Assembly: GCF_001884065.1 (NCBI RefSeq)
Contig: NZ_MACH01000167.1
Coordinates: forward strand, 62,001 to 126,000
DNA length: 64,000 nt
From: Bacillus proteolyticus
GTDB taxonomy: Bacteria > Bacillota > Bacilli > Bacillales > Bacillaceae_G
Direction of reading: 5' to 3'
Within the stretch, counting starts at the first letter, position 1. The number at the start of each line of letters is the position of its first letter. Shown here in pieces: positions 39,135 to 46,900 of the stretch. The position numbers and the translations under genes are program-made. The notes below the pieces were generated by a model. That model did not search any database. It worked only from the letters and a program-made list of their open reading frames with translations, and was not told the DNA's origin.

Positions 39135-39317
39135 GTCGTAACACGATTTACAATATATTTCTTGTGCTGTTTTCACCAAACACACATCAAACGGACCAAC
39201 TAATATACTTCTTTCTTTTGGCAACTTTACAAAAGCAACTAGCTCTTCTTCATATTGAATCTTTTTCTGACATGAAACGCATATTAATTCTTTTCTTTTG
39301 AACATGTCTTTTAGCAT
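39123..39317 (-). CDS. Small zinc-ribbon-like protein (64 aa)
   Basis: Two CxxC pairs (CVSC near residue 13 and CKSC near residue 57) could bind one zinc. Otherwise unrecognised. AGGGAG precedes the ATG at 39317. Similar small proteins in Bacillus often carry misleading transporter names; I do not assign one. Confidence 0.6.
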   Translation of the reverse strand: MLKDMFKRKELICVSCQKKIQYEEELVAFVKLPKERSILVGPFDVCLVKTAQEIYCKSCYDKKA

Positions 39318-39441
39318 ATCTTCACTCTCCCTTTTATCTATCTATATTAATATAATCTCATAATGGTTAATATTTGTAAAAAAATGACACATCCAAAAGT
39401 GACTGATTCATATACTATGTACACAAGGAGGTCTCAAACTT

Positions 39442-39540
39442 ATGCGAGCTTTCATTATTATCACTTTAACTTTTTTAAGTGTCATTAGCTGGGATGCATT
39501 TTTTAAAGATAAAAGTGATAAGAACAATACAACTGAATAA
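39442..39540 (+). CDS. Tiny membrane peptide (32 aa)
   Basis: MRAFIIITLTFLSVISWDAF followed by a charged tail KDKSDKNNTTE. A strong AAGGAGGT site lies 9 nt upstream. One membrane helix. It could be a secreted or membrane-anchored small protein; function unknown. It is the last plus-strand ORF before the unusual yitT leader. Confidence 0.5.
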   Translation: MRAFIIITLTFLSVISWDAFFKDKSDKNNTTE

Positions 39541-39560
39541 AAACCCATCTTTTCTTACTT

Positions 39561-39589
39561 ATTGGACAAACTTTAAAAAACTGTCCAAT
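39561..39589 (+). terminator. Hairpin after the 32-aa ORF
   Basis: Arms attggaca and tgtccaat with a 13-nt AT-rich loop, 20 bp past the stop of the tiny ORF. Weak U-tail, so termination is uncertain. Confidence 0.5.
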
Positions 39590-39612
39590 CTTACCGAACA
39601 GCTTAGGCTTTT

Positions 39613-39646
39613 CTACAAAAATATTTAAACATAACAATTTTTGTAG
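39613..39646. repeat. Inverted repeat upstream of the yitT-leader promoter
   Basis: Perfect 10-bp arms ctacaaaaat and atttttgtag around 14 bp of AT, 50 bp upstream of the extended -10. It may be a terminator for upstream transcripts or an operator. Confidence 0.45.
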
Positions 39647-39696
39647 ATTCCCTCCGCTTATTGTCGGTTTCCATCCGCATACATTTTTTGAAAGTA

Positions 39697-39705
39697 TGAT
39701 ATAAT
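39697..39705 (+). promoter_or_regulatory. Extended -10 promoter for the yitT leader
   Basis: TGATATAAT is a TGn-extended, consensus -10. No good -35 lies 17 bp upstream, as is common for extended -10 promoters. Predicted start of transcription is near 39712, giving a leader of about 460 nt before the YitT-family gene. Confidence 0.55.
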
Positions 39706-39738
39706 AATATAAATCTTGAAGGAAGGGATTTTGATATC

Positions 39739-39789
39739 ATGATCGCTCGAAGGAGCATGTGGCATCGTATTGATGAATCATACACGTAG
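39739..39789 (+). CDS. Leader peptide 1 (16 aa)
   Basis: MIARRSMWHRIDESYT, then TAG. A GGAAGGG site lies 11 nt upstream of the ATG. It shares 10 of 16 residues and its exact length with leader peptide 2, and the stop is followed by CGT like peptides 2 and 4. Hairpin H1 begins directly after the stop. Translation is supported by the synonymous differences to peptide 2. Confidence 0.6.
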   Translation: MIARRSMWHRIDESYT

Positions 39790-39847
39790 CGTATTTTTCA
39801 GCTCAGATACTTTAGTCTAGCGAAAAAAATACGAGAGTGGGGAAATT

Positions 39848-39898
39848 ATGATTGCCCGAAGGATAATTTGGCAAAAAAAAGACTCTTCTTACACATAG
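39848..39898 (+). CDS. Leader peptide 2 (16 aa), paralogue of peptide 1
   Basis: MIARRIIWQKKDSSYT, then TAG. GGGG sits 5 nt before the ATG, directly behind hairpin H1. Identical to peptide 1 at MIARR, W8, D12 and SYT. Codons for I2, A3, D12, S14 and T16 differ only by synonymous changes. Its stop codon lies 1 nt before the left arm of H2, so a ribosome paused at the end would open H2. Confidence 0.65.
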   Translation: MIARRIIWQKKDSSYT

Positions 39899-39959
39899 CG
39901 TTTTGTTTAGGACTTAATTGTTACTAGCTAAACAAAACAAAGAAGAGCAGGATTGCTAA

Positions 39960-39989
39960 ATGACGAATCCTACTCCACGTTTTGTTTAG
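39960..39989 (+). CDS. Leader peptide 3 (9 aa)
   Basis: MTNPTPRFV, then TAG. The ATG is in the loop of a 10-bp hairpin (39945-39954 with 39966-39975, one mismatch) whose left arm holds the weak AGGA site. The last three codons and the stop are within the left arm of H3. Not clearly related to peptides 1 and 2. This is the least certain of the four ORFs. Confidence 0.4.
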   Translation: MTNPTPRFV

Positions 39990-40030
39990 TCGCTTTAAGA
40001 CTTAAACTAAAACGAAGGTAGGGAAAATTG

Positions 40031-40072
40031 ATGGACGAGAGGATTATTCGTTATTTCTTCAGCGACATATAG
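40031..40072 (+). CDS. Leader peptide 4 (13 aa)
   Basis: MDERIIRYFFSDI, then TAG followed by CGT as in peptides 1 and 2. A TAGGG site lies 7 nt before the ATG, just behind hairpin H3. Around the start the DNA resembles module 2 (GGGAAAATTGATGG against GGGGAAATTATGAT, and AGGATTATT against AGGATAATT), so the module looks duplicated. An in-frame TTG at 40028 is a possible alternative start. The stop abuts the left arm of H4a. Confidence 0.5.
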   Translation: MDERIIRYFFSDI

Positions 40073-40171
40073 CGTAGTTAGTTTTACGTAAACTAACTGA
40101 AAGCTACATGTGAGCTCGTAGTTAGTTTACAACACCAAAAGGACTACTAACTACGGAAAGAAGGAATAACG

Positions 40172-40834
40172 ATGAGGAACATCCAAAGTCGACAAATTAT
40201 TAAAGAAATTTTTATGGTTTTAATCGGTTCATTTATTTTAGCAGCAGCGCTATATCACATTCACTTCCAAAACCACTTAACAGAAGGTGGCTTTGTAGGT
40301 ATTGCACTATTTATCCAAAATTTTTATGATATTTCACCATCTATTTCAACTGTATTAATGGATATCCCTATTATTTTACTATGTGCTTCATTTTTAGGTA
40401 GAAAAATGGTTGGCTATTCATTCTTAGGTTCACTTTCATTCGGAGCATTTTATTCCCTTATGGAAAATTATTCTCCTTTTACGGTAGATTTATCAAATAA
40501 TTTATTTATAGCTGCAGTAGTTGGCGGTGCGTTAGCTGGTATTGGACTCGGTTTTATATTGCGATTTGGCGGTGCAACCGGTGGAGACGATATTTTAACA
40601 ATTGTATTAAGTAAACGAACTCGTTTTACAATTGGGCAAATTTTCTTCGTCTTTGACGCGATTGTTCTTGCGCTTTCATTATATTATTTAAATTGGACAG
40701 AAATTGCTTTTACTATTCTTTCGATTGCCGTCCAGGCAAAAACATTGGATTTAATTTACTATCCAAAAGCAGCAAAGAAAGCAACAAAGCAACCAGTATC
40801 AATTCCAATGTCCAAAAAACATGCAACAAACTAA
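40172..40834 (+). CDS. YitT family membrane protein without DUF2179
   Basis: 220-residue integral membrane protein with five to six helices and the YitT-family sequences HLTEGGFVGIALFIQNFY (35-52) and RFGGATGGDDILTIVLSKRT (131-150). Most YitT proteins are about 280 aa with a C-terminal soluble DUF2179 domain; here that domain is absent and replaced by a short Lys-rich tail, closer to YczE-type proteins. Transport or efflux is suspected for the family but not proven. The ATG at 40172 has AAGAAGG 7 nt upstream, right behind hairpin H4b of the leader. Confidence 0.8.
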   Translation: MRNIQSRQIIKEIFMVLIGSFILAAALYHIHFQNHLTEGGFVGIALFIQNFYDISPSISTVLMDIPIILLCASFLGRKMVGYSFLGSLSFGAFYSLMENYSPFTVDLSNNLFIAAVVGGALAGIGLGFILRFGGATGGDDILTIVLSKRTRFTIGQIFFVFDAIVLALSLYYLNWTEIAFTILSIAVQAKTLDLIYYPKAAKKATKQPVSIPMSKKHATN

Positions 40835-40866
40835 AAAGCGAAAGGCTTCGGCCTCTCGCTTTTTTT
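40834..40866. terminator. Bidirectional terminator yitT-family / ecsC-family
   Basis: Arms aaaagcgaaaggc and gcctctcgctttt (one mismatch) with a TTCG loop, T7 on the plus strand. Confidence 0.9.
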
Positions 40867-41698
40867 ACGCTCTTTTTTCTTTTTCGACTATGTGGCGCAC
40901 TTGATAAAATCGATTCGCAAATTCAGTAACATTTCTTGTTAAACGATAGTTCACTGTAGATCCGATCGCCATTCCAATTACCGGAATACCTTGGAATAGC
41001 TTACGACGAAGCGCATAAATCGAAAATGTCTTCAAAATTTGCTTTAACACAACCTCAGTAGAAGCTGGTTGTAACACCGCTTCGTCTCCTTCATAAAAGA
41101 ACGAATCTTCTTGCTCCAGTTCTTGCAATAAATTGTACCATGCGTACTGCTGAAGTCTTCCTGGTAGTAATGACGCATGAAACACCTTTAACGCAAGCAT
41201 CATTTCATAAGGCTTGTTCACATCATGCCCAAATGATGTCGCAATAAGTTGTACAGCCTTTACATTTAACGCAATCATAACCGGAAAATCAGCTGTTAAT
41301 AATAATAAACCACCAGCACCCGTTGCTCCGCCTTGTACGAATGAATATAGGCGATGACGTGCTGTTTGCTGCTCTGCTATGTATGTTAATTGATCAATAG
41401 ATAATGATTTCAAATCTTCAAGTTGCTCAATTGATTCATCAAATAATCTCGACGTTCCTAAAATACGATTACGTGCATCTAGCTGTGATTGTGAACTTTG
41501 AATAAGCGCATGCAAATGAAAGAGCCATCCATCTGCTTTCGTAAAGAAATCTTTTCGTTTTTTCTCAGGTAATTTCGCAATTGTAGTATGCAACCACTTA
41601 TCAAACATTTTTTGAAAATCGGTCGATTCTTGCTCAACTAATTGCGCTTCCCATTCCTTTATATTGTCTAAAATGGCTTGTTCTCGCTTCGATTGCAC
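40865..41698 (-). CDS. EcsC family protein
   Basis: 277-residue protein of the EcsC family, named after the third gene of the B. subtilis ecs ABC-transporter locus. Typical sequences are GGATGAGGLLLLTADFPVMIALN and a C-terminal FQGIPVIGMAIGSTVNYRLT, both amphipathic/hydrophobic. Function unknown. I chose GTG at 41698 because GAGGTGG lies 8 nt upstream and is itself in the longer frame. Divergent from the Nudix gene. Confidence 0.82.
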   Translation of the reverse strand: MQSKREQAILDNIKEWEAQLVEQESTDFQKMFDKWLHTTIAKLPEKKRKDFFTKADGWLFHLHALIQSSQSQLDARNRILGTSRLFDESIEQLEDLKSLSIDQLTYIAEQQTARHRLYSFVQGGATGAGGLLLLTADFPVMIALNVKAVQLIATSFGHDVNKPYEMMLALKVFHASLLPGRLQQYAWYNLLQELEQEDSFFYEGDEAVLQPASTEVVLKQILKTFSIYALRRKLFQGIPVIGMAIGSTVNYRLTRNVTEFANRFYQVRHIVEKEKRA

Positions 41699-41878
41699 CG
41701 TAACAACCACCTCGTTTGATTTTTTTCCATTGTAACATATTTGCAAATATGCTTGTACATTACATGTTCTTTATTTACGGCATAAGTTGCAATAATCTAT
41801 CCGAATACATGTTACTAATTTCTACTTAGCTACAGTATAATCGTCCTTATACGAAACAAATAAGGAGCGATTATACAT

Positions 41879-42313
41879 ATGTATCCACGTGCAAAAGCTT
41901 TTGGCATTGCTATACATCACAGTCGCCTTCTCGTACAAGAATATCATACAGGCGATGAAACATATTACCGACCTCTTGGTGGATCAATTGAACTTGGTGA
42001 AAAATCAGCACATACTGTTATTCGTGAATTTAAAGAAGAACTTCATACAGAAGTGAAAATTATCGATTATTTAGGTTGCTTAGAAAACATCTTTCCTCTA
42101 GATGGAGAAATTGGTCATGAAATCATCCAACTATATTCATTACGCTTATTAGACACATCACTATATGAAATGGAAATAATGAATATACAAGATGAGCAAA
42201 CAGTATCCTATGCAAAATGGATTCCCATTACTGCCTTCATTCAAAAGGAAAAAATACTATATCCGGATGGAATTTTAAAATATATACAAAAGAAAAAAGA
42301 CGAGATCCTATAG
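41879..42313 (+). CDS. Nudix hydrolase
   Basis: 144-residue Nudix protein that would hydrolyse a nucleoside-diphosphate-linked compound. The Nudix box reads GSIELGEKSAHTVIREFKEE followed by LHTE; the catalytic R-E-x2-E-E is intact but the usual Gly near the end is His. AAGGAGCG lies before the ATG. Substrate unknown. Confidence 0.85.
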   Translation: MYPRAKAFGIAIHHSRLLVQEYHTGDETYYRPLGGSIELGEKSAHTVIREFKEELHTEVKIIDYLGCLENIFPLDGEIGHEIIQLYSLRLLDTSLYEMEIMNIQDEQTVSYAKWIPITAFIQKEKILYPDGILKYIQKKKDEIL

Positions 42314-42328
42314 GGTCTCGTCTTTCTT
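42298..42328. terminator. Bidirectional terminator nudix / ackA
   Basis: Arms agacgagatccta and tagggtctcgtct (one wobble), T-rich on the plus side, between convergent genes. Confidence 0.85.
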
Positions 42329-42336
42329 TTCATATA

Positions 42337-43530
42337 TTAACCAATGTCTCCAAGACGTAGTACGTCACGAGCGATCATAACTTCTTCGTCAGTTGGGATT
42401 ACGATAATTTTTACTGGAGAGTGCGGGAAGCTGATGAATGCTTCTTCACCAAAGATGTTATTGCGTTTTACGTCGAAGTATACGCCCATGTACTCAAGGC
42501 CTTCTAATACGCGCTCACGAATAACTGCACTGTTTTCACCGATACCAGCTGTGAAGATGATTGCGTCTACACCTTTCATACGAGCTGTGTAAGAACCGAT
42601 GTATTTATGGATACGGCTTACGAACACATCAAGTGCTACTTTCGCACGGTGGTCGCCTTCTTCTTCTTTCGTGATGATATCACGTAGGTCACTAGAGTAA
42701 CCAGTAAGACCTAACATACCACTCTTCTTGTTTAATACGTTAACTACTTCTTCTACTGTTTGGCCTGTTTTTTCCATGATGTATGGAATTAACGCAGGGT
42801 CAATGTTACCAGAACGTGTACCCATTGTTACACCAGCAAGTGGAGTGAAGCCCATAGAAGTATCGATAGATTTTCCGCCTTCTACTGCTGCAATACTTGC
42901 ACCGTTACCTAAGTGACAAGAAAGTAGGCTTAAGCTTTCAAGTGGACGACCTAATAATTCAGCCGCACGCTCAGTTACATATTTATGAGAAGTTCCGTGG
43001 AAACCGTATTTACGGATGCCAAATTTCTCGTAGTACTCATATGGTAAGCTGTATAGGAATGCAGATTCCGGCATTGTTTGGTGGAATGCTGTATCAAATA
43101 CTGCTACTGCTGGTACGTTTGGTAATACTTCTTGGAATGCTTTAATACCAACAAGGTTTGCTGGGTTGTGAAGTGGTGCTAAATCGCTTAATTCTTCGAT
43201 ATCAGCTAATACTTCATCATTAATTAAAACAGAATCAGCAAATTTTTCGCCGCCGTGTACAACACGGTGACCGATACCGCCAATCTCATCAAGAGATTTT
43301 ACGATTCCGTTTTCAGTTAATTTCTTAAGAAGCATATTAACTGCTACTGCGTGATCTGGGATGTTTGTAATTTCTTTTTGTTTTTCGCCATCTACAGTAA
43401 TAGTGAAGATACTATCTTCTAAACCGATACGTTCTACTAAACCTTTTGTTAATACTGTTTCACTTGGCATTTCAAATAATTGGAATTTTAAGGAAGAGCT
43501 TCCTGCGTTAATCGCGATGATTTTTGACAT
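42337..43530 (-). CDS. ackA: Acetate kinase
   Basis: Interconverts acetyl phosphate and acetate with ATP in overflow metabolism. 397 residues with the ASKHA signatures [14 protein letters not shown] (start), [10 protein letters not shown], and [11 protein letters not shown], plus [13 protein letters not shown] near the C-terminus. GGGGCG lies before the ATG. Next to ytxK and tpx as in B. subtilis. A cre-like dyad is upstream, in line with the known CcpA activation of ackA in Bacillus. Confidence 0.97.
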   Translation of the reverse strand: MSKIIAINAGSSSLKFQLFEMPSETVLTKGLVERIGLEDSIFTITVDGEKQKEITNIPDHAVAVNMLLKKLTENGIVKSLDEIGGIGHRVVHGGEKFADSVLINDEVLADIEELSDLAPLHNPANLVGIKAFQEVLPNVPAVAVFDTAFHQTMPESAFLYSLPYEYYEKFGIRKYGFHGTSHKYVTERAAELLGRPLESLSLLSCHLGNGASIAAVEGGKSIDTSMGFTPLAGVTMGTRSGNIDPALIPYIMEKTGQTVEEVVNVLNKKSGMLGLTGYSSDLRDIITKEEEGDHRAKVALDVFVSRIHKYIGSYTARMKGVDAIIFTAGIGENSAVIRERVLEGLEYMGVYFDVKRNNIFGEEAFISFPHSPVKIIVIPTDEEVMIARDVLRLGDIG

Positions 43531-43614
43531 CTAGTCTTTCGCCCCTTTTTCTCTTGGTAGTTGTGTGGATCATTCCACAAACCGCTCGATTTTATCTAAT
43601 TAAATTCACTTATT

Positions 43615-43629
43615 ATGAAAACGTTTCAT
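43615..43629. promoter_or_regulatory. cre-like dyad upstream of ackA
   Basis: ATGAAAACGTTTCAT is nearly a cre site but one base shorter than the usual 14-bp core, so half-site spacing is off. It lies about 90 bp upstream of ackA. The remaining 43531-43829 spacer is AT-rich with no gene. Confidence 0.35.
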
Positions 43630-43829
43630 CATCAGTAAATTTTATACTCACGGTTTTAATTTAAACATCGTCCGACATATATTTCAAGTGAAAAAATTGT
43701 AACACCAAGAAAAAAAATATATTACAGATTTCAAAAAAATTCAGTTAAATCTTGTATATATTAAAAAATATGACAAATCTTATATAACTGTACTACATTA
43801 ATTACTAACCCTGTTACATATATATCGTA

Positions 43830-44816
43830 TTATTTATGTGTTGCAAACCAAGTATTCAATTGATCCATAATGTTCTCCATAGCCTTCATGTTAGAGAATT
43901 TAGGTAATTCCACTAGTAGTGCCTGTTTCGGCATTGTTACACCTTGGCCTTTCTTTTGGAGAACAAATATACTTTTTGCATTTTTCTCGTTTTTAAACAT
44001 GGAAACAGGTAGCTGTAACAAACCTTGGATAAAGCATGTTTCTTTAATAAATGCATGTAGTTTCGGCGCTTGATCACTTTCAAAAATGAAGTTTGGTACT
44101 AAGAAGAATAAATACCCACCTTCTTTCGTATGTTTCACACTTTGTTCAATAAATAAGTGATGCGCATATGACATTCCTTCATTTGCTTTTAACGTATATT
44201 CACTTGCACCGATTTCGTTTGGATAGTAACCAATTGGTAAATCTGAAACGACTGCATCAACTGGATCAATATAAAGTGGTGCTAATCCATCTTGGTGGAA
44301 GAATTCAATTGCATGCTTTTGTAAATTCGCATTTACTAAAGCAAGTTTAATTAGCACTTCATCCACTTCTACACCAAATCCACTCATTGCTATTTCTTCT
44401 TTGGCGCCATTAAACACTGTAGTCATTAAGTTACCTGTTCCAATTGCAGGGTCTAAAACAGTAATTTCTCTTTGACCTTGCATAAATTTATGGAATAAGT
44501 AGCTCATGAACATTCCAACTGCATCAGGCGTCATTTCATGATTCGCTTGCACGCCTTCTTTCATTCCTTTTAAAATGGCTAGCTGAAATGCTTTACGAAT
44601 TTCTTCCCCTTTATATGTTTCTTCATTAAACGTACTATATTCACGATTCAACCTTTCAATTGTTGATTCGGATAATTCCTCTTGTAAAATCGCTCCCTCA
44701 AACAAGTTATCACCTGTTTCTACAAGCGCCTCTAAATATGTTACATCTAATTCTTTACGTAAAACTACCGTAGAAGAATCAAAAATAGAAAATAATGTTT
44801 CTACTGCCTGACTCAC
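43830..44816 (-). CDS. ytxK: Class I SAM-dependent methyltransferase YtxK
   Basis: 328-residue protein similar to N6-adenine DNA methyltransferases. SAM motif DPAIGTGNLMTTVF and a motif IV variant VSDLPIGYYPNE in place of NPPY. Its target in Bacillus is unclear. I chose GTG at 44816, as AAGGAGG lies 7 nt upstream while the ATG at 44822 is too close. Located between ackA and tpx, the B. subtilis ytxK position. Confidence 0.85.
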   Translation of the reverse strand: MSQAVETLFSIFDSSTVVLRKELDVTYLEALVETGDNLFEGAILQEELSESTIERLNREYSTFNEETYKGEEIRKAFQLAILKGMKEGVQANHEMTPDAVGMFMSYLFHKFMQGQREITVLDPAIGTGNLMTTVFNGAKEEIAMSGFGVEVDEVLIKLALVNANLQKHAIEFFHQDGLAPLYIDPVDAVVSDLPIGYYPNEIGASEYTLKANEGMSYAHHLFIEQSVKHTKEGGYLFFLVPNFIFESDQAPKLHAFIKETCFIQGLLQLPVSMFKNEKNAKSIFVLQKKGQGVTMPKQALLVELPKFSNMKAMENIMDQLNTWFATHK

Positions 44817-44937
44817 GTACATTCCTCCTTCTCTCTTTTACACATAACTTATATCATACCACAAAGTGATTTTTTCCAAAAAGAAAAAGCGACCTCTTGT
44901 AAAGAGCTCCCCTTCAAGTTGTTTATGATGTAACGTC

Positions 44938-44981
44938 TTTTCTCATATATTAGTACCATTGTGCAGCAATATATGAGAAAA
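44938..44981. repeat. Inverted repeat between ytxK and tpx
   Basis: Perfect 14-bp arms ttttctcatatatt and aatatatgagaaaa around 16 bp. It lies directly downstream of the tpx terminator on the tpx strand. The same 9 bp cgacctctt occurs on both sides of it (44890 and 44984), one copy being part of the terminator. Confidence 0.6.
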
Positions 44982-44984
44982 AAC

Positions 44985-45003
44985 GACCTCTTTATAAGAG
45001 GTC
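44985..45003 (-). terminator. Terminator after tpx
   Basis: Arms gacctctt and aagaggtc with a 3-nt loop, followed on the minus strand by GTTTTTTCTC. Confidence 0.85.
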
Positions 45004-45015
45004 ATTTCCTTCACA

Positions 45016-45516
45016 TTACTTCGCAGATTTAGCTGCTTCTAATGCTGCTTCATAGTTTGGATGGCTTGTACCTTCGCCTACGTATTCTGCGTAAACTACT
45101 TTGTCATTGCTATCTACTACGAATACTGCACGAGCAAGTAAACGAAGTTCTTTCATTACTAGGCCGTAAGCTTCACCGAATGAAAGGTCACGGTGATCAG
45201 AAAGTGTCGCAACGTTTTCTAAACCGTTTGCTGCACACCAGCGTTTTTGAGCGAATGGTAAATCAGCGCTAATTGTTAATACTTTCGCGTTTTCAATACC
45301 TGCTGCATCTTGATTAAAACGACGAGTTTGTGCATCACATACACCTGTGTCGATTGAAGGTATAACACTAATTAATTTCACTTCACCTTTGTATGTTTCT
45401 AAACTTACTGGAGATAAGTCATTTGCTAACACTTGGAAGTTAGGCGCTTGATCGCCAACTTTAACTTCTGTTCCAACTAAAGTCATTGGGTTACCTTTAA
45501 AAGTTACATTTGCCAC
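45016..45516 (-). CDS. tpx: Thiol peroxidase
   Basis: Peroxiredoxin of the Tpx group (166 aa) that reduces alkyl and hydrogen peroxides. Peroxidatic Cys60 in [13 protein letters not shown] and resolving Cys94 in KRWCAANG, the atypical 2-Cys spacing. GTG start at 45516 with GGGAGG upstream. Single-gene unit with strong terminator. Confidence 0.96.
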   Translation of the reverse strand: MANVTFKGNPMTLVGTEVKVGDQAPNFQVLANDLSPVSLETYKGEVKLISVIPSIDTGVCDAQTRRFNQDAAGIENAKVLTISADLPFAQKRWCAANGLENVATLSDHRDLSFGEAYGLVMKELRLLARAVFVVDSNDKVVYAEYVGEGTSHPNYEAALEAAKSAK

Positions 45517-45614
45517 TTAAAAATCCTCCCTTATTTAAACAAAATATGTACAATGTAAATGATAGTTTGTCCCTATCGATAATGCAAATAAAATCGCTTT
45601 ATTTACAAAAAAAT

Positions 45615-45644
45615 AAAGAAGCTAATCCATTGATTAGCTTCTTT
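45615..45644 (-). terminator. Terminator after gerW
   Basis: Perfect 13-bp arms aaagaagctaatc and gattagcttcttt with a 4-nt loop and T-rich minus-strand tail. Confidence 0.9.
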
Positions 45645-45649
45645 ACTCG

Positions 45650-46045
45650 TTAAATTTGAAATTCCGGATCATCTTCTTTTCGTTTATCCATCATTTCTTT
45701 CACTTTATCAACAGCTTGTGGTGCTAATTCAATTATTTTGTCAATGACATGTGTTTGTTTATCTAAATGTAAAACTTTCACACCTTCTCCATTTATAACG
45801 AGAAAGGCAACAGGATTAATGGAAACTCCACCACCGCTACCTCCTCCAAATGGATGACGACCTGAATGCTCTACCTTGCCAAATTCACTTCCACCAGCAG
45901 CAAAGCCAAAACTTACTTTCGAAACGGTAAGAATTACACTTCCATCTGCTGCTTTAATCGGGTCACCAACAATTGTATTTACATCAGTCATTTGTTTTAA
46001 ATGCTGCATTGCGGTTGTCATTAAACCTTGAATTGGATGGTCCAT
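45650..46045 (-). CDS. gerW: GerW (YtfJ) family sporulation protein
   Basis: 131-residue YtfJ/GerW protein, made late in sporulation and involved in spore germination in B. subtilis. The family features are a Gly-rich segment FGGGSGGGVSINPVAF and a C-terminal VIDKIIELAPQAVDKV. AGGGGGG lies before the ATG. It starts 12 bp after ytfI, so the pair forms an operon. Confidence 0.9.
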   Translation of the reverse strand: MDHPIQGLMTTAMQHLKQMTDVNTIVGDPIKAADGSVILTVSKVSFGFAAGGSEFGKVEHSGRHPFGGGSGGGVSINPVAFLVINGEGVKVLHLDKQTHVIDKIIELAPQAVDKVKEMMDKRKEDDPEFQI

Positions 46046-46057
46046 TCTATATCCCCC

Positions 46058-46687
46058 CTATGCTTGAACAGATTTATCTGTCATACCAGACTTTTGTTTT
46101 CTCATAAACATGAGTAGTTTTACCGCTGTTTTCACAGTACGAAATATATGAAAGGAAGCTGTTAATTCACATCTTGATGCAAATCCCTTCCCTTGAAAAA
46201 CAGGTGTAATTTCAAATTCTGGTACGTCGACAATATGCATATATTGTCCTACAACTCCAGCAGCCATTCCTTTTGTCCCCCATGCATACCCAGTGACAAT
46301 TCCAGTACTAGCCGCATCGCCTGCTCCAATTTGTGAATGCCACTTCCAACCATTGATTTTCACTCGTTTGAGAAAATCTTTAACAATAGTATGAACTTCT
46401 TGAAGCTTTTTTATCAGTTCTCCAATGCTATCAAGTTGTGCCATAATTTTATTATCTATTCCGCCATCTTTCTCAGCTTTTTCGATTTTCTGCCCCGTTT
46501 TTTTCTGTTGTTTTTCAATTCTTTCCAATACATCAAACGTATATCGAATCATCCATATTTTCACTTGAAATAAACATTGCTTTTCCATTTCTGAATATAA
46601 AAACGTCACCTTAAGCGATATTTTCGATAATAGTATTAGCAAAATAAAAAGTAGAAGAATTATCATTCCAATTACGAGCCATTTCAT
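46058..46687 (-). CDS. ytfI: DUF2953 family protein (YtfI)
   Basis: 209-residue protein with an N-terminal membrane helix (WLVIGMIILLLFILLILL) and a soluble part with the family's SQIGAGDAASTGIVTGYAWG. Forms an operon with gerW; probably needed with it in sporulation, but its role is unknown. I chose the ATG at 46687, with AAAGG 9 nt upstream. Confidence 0.85.
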   Translation of the reverse strand: MKWLVIGMIILLLFILLILLSKISLKVTFLYSEMEKQCLFQVKIWMIRYTFDVLERIEKQQKKTGQKIEKAEKDGGIDNKIMAQLDSIGELIKKLQEVHTIVKDFLKRVKINGWKWHSQIGAGDAASTGIVTGYAWGTKGMAAGVVGQYMHIVDVPEFEITPVFQGKGFASRCELTASFHIFRTVKTAVKLLMFMRKQKSGMTDKSVQA

Positions 46688-46900
46688 TCGTACCATCCTT
46701 TCACTCCATACCCATTATCGACAAGTTTATTCATCATTAAACAACCTTTTATAAAATTGAATATAAAAATTTTTCTAAAAATAAAAAGGAATTTTGACAT
46801 TTTATATCGAAATATACTATTTGAGCATATCATTCAGAACACACTCTGATGGTATGCAGCACTAAGACTAGAAAATTTAACTGCAGTGGAGGGATACATA

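Larger units (their letters stand above)
39712..40171 (+). promoter_or_regulatory. Four-module leader-peptide/hairpin attenuator upstream of yitT-family gene
   Basis: Four repeats of [ribosome binding site - short ORF ending TAG - hairpin]. Hairpins: H1 39790-39833 (arms cgtattttt/aaaaatacg), H2 39900-39938 (11-bp perfect arms gttttgtttag/ctaaacaaaac), H3 39978-40014 (arms cgttttgtttagtc/gacttaaactaaaacg, small bulges), H4a 40077-40097 and H4b 40117-40155 (10-bp arms cgtagttagt/actaactacg). Each hairpin is followed within a few bases by the purine-rich site of the next ORF and none by a U-run, so this fits translational rather than intrinsic-terminator control. The H2 left arm and H3 left arm are the same 11-mer, and H4a and H4b left arms share 12 bases, so alternative pairings exist. 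Inferred role: controlling the YitT-family gene according to ribosome behaviour on the peptides. Confidence 0.6.

Noticed and set aside
39712-40171. Reading the yitT leader as a ykkC-type (guanidine) or other known riboswitch
   Set aside because: The conserved ykkC sequence blocks are not visible, and the repeated mini-ORF/hairpin layout is a different architecture.
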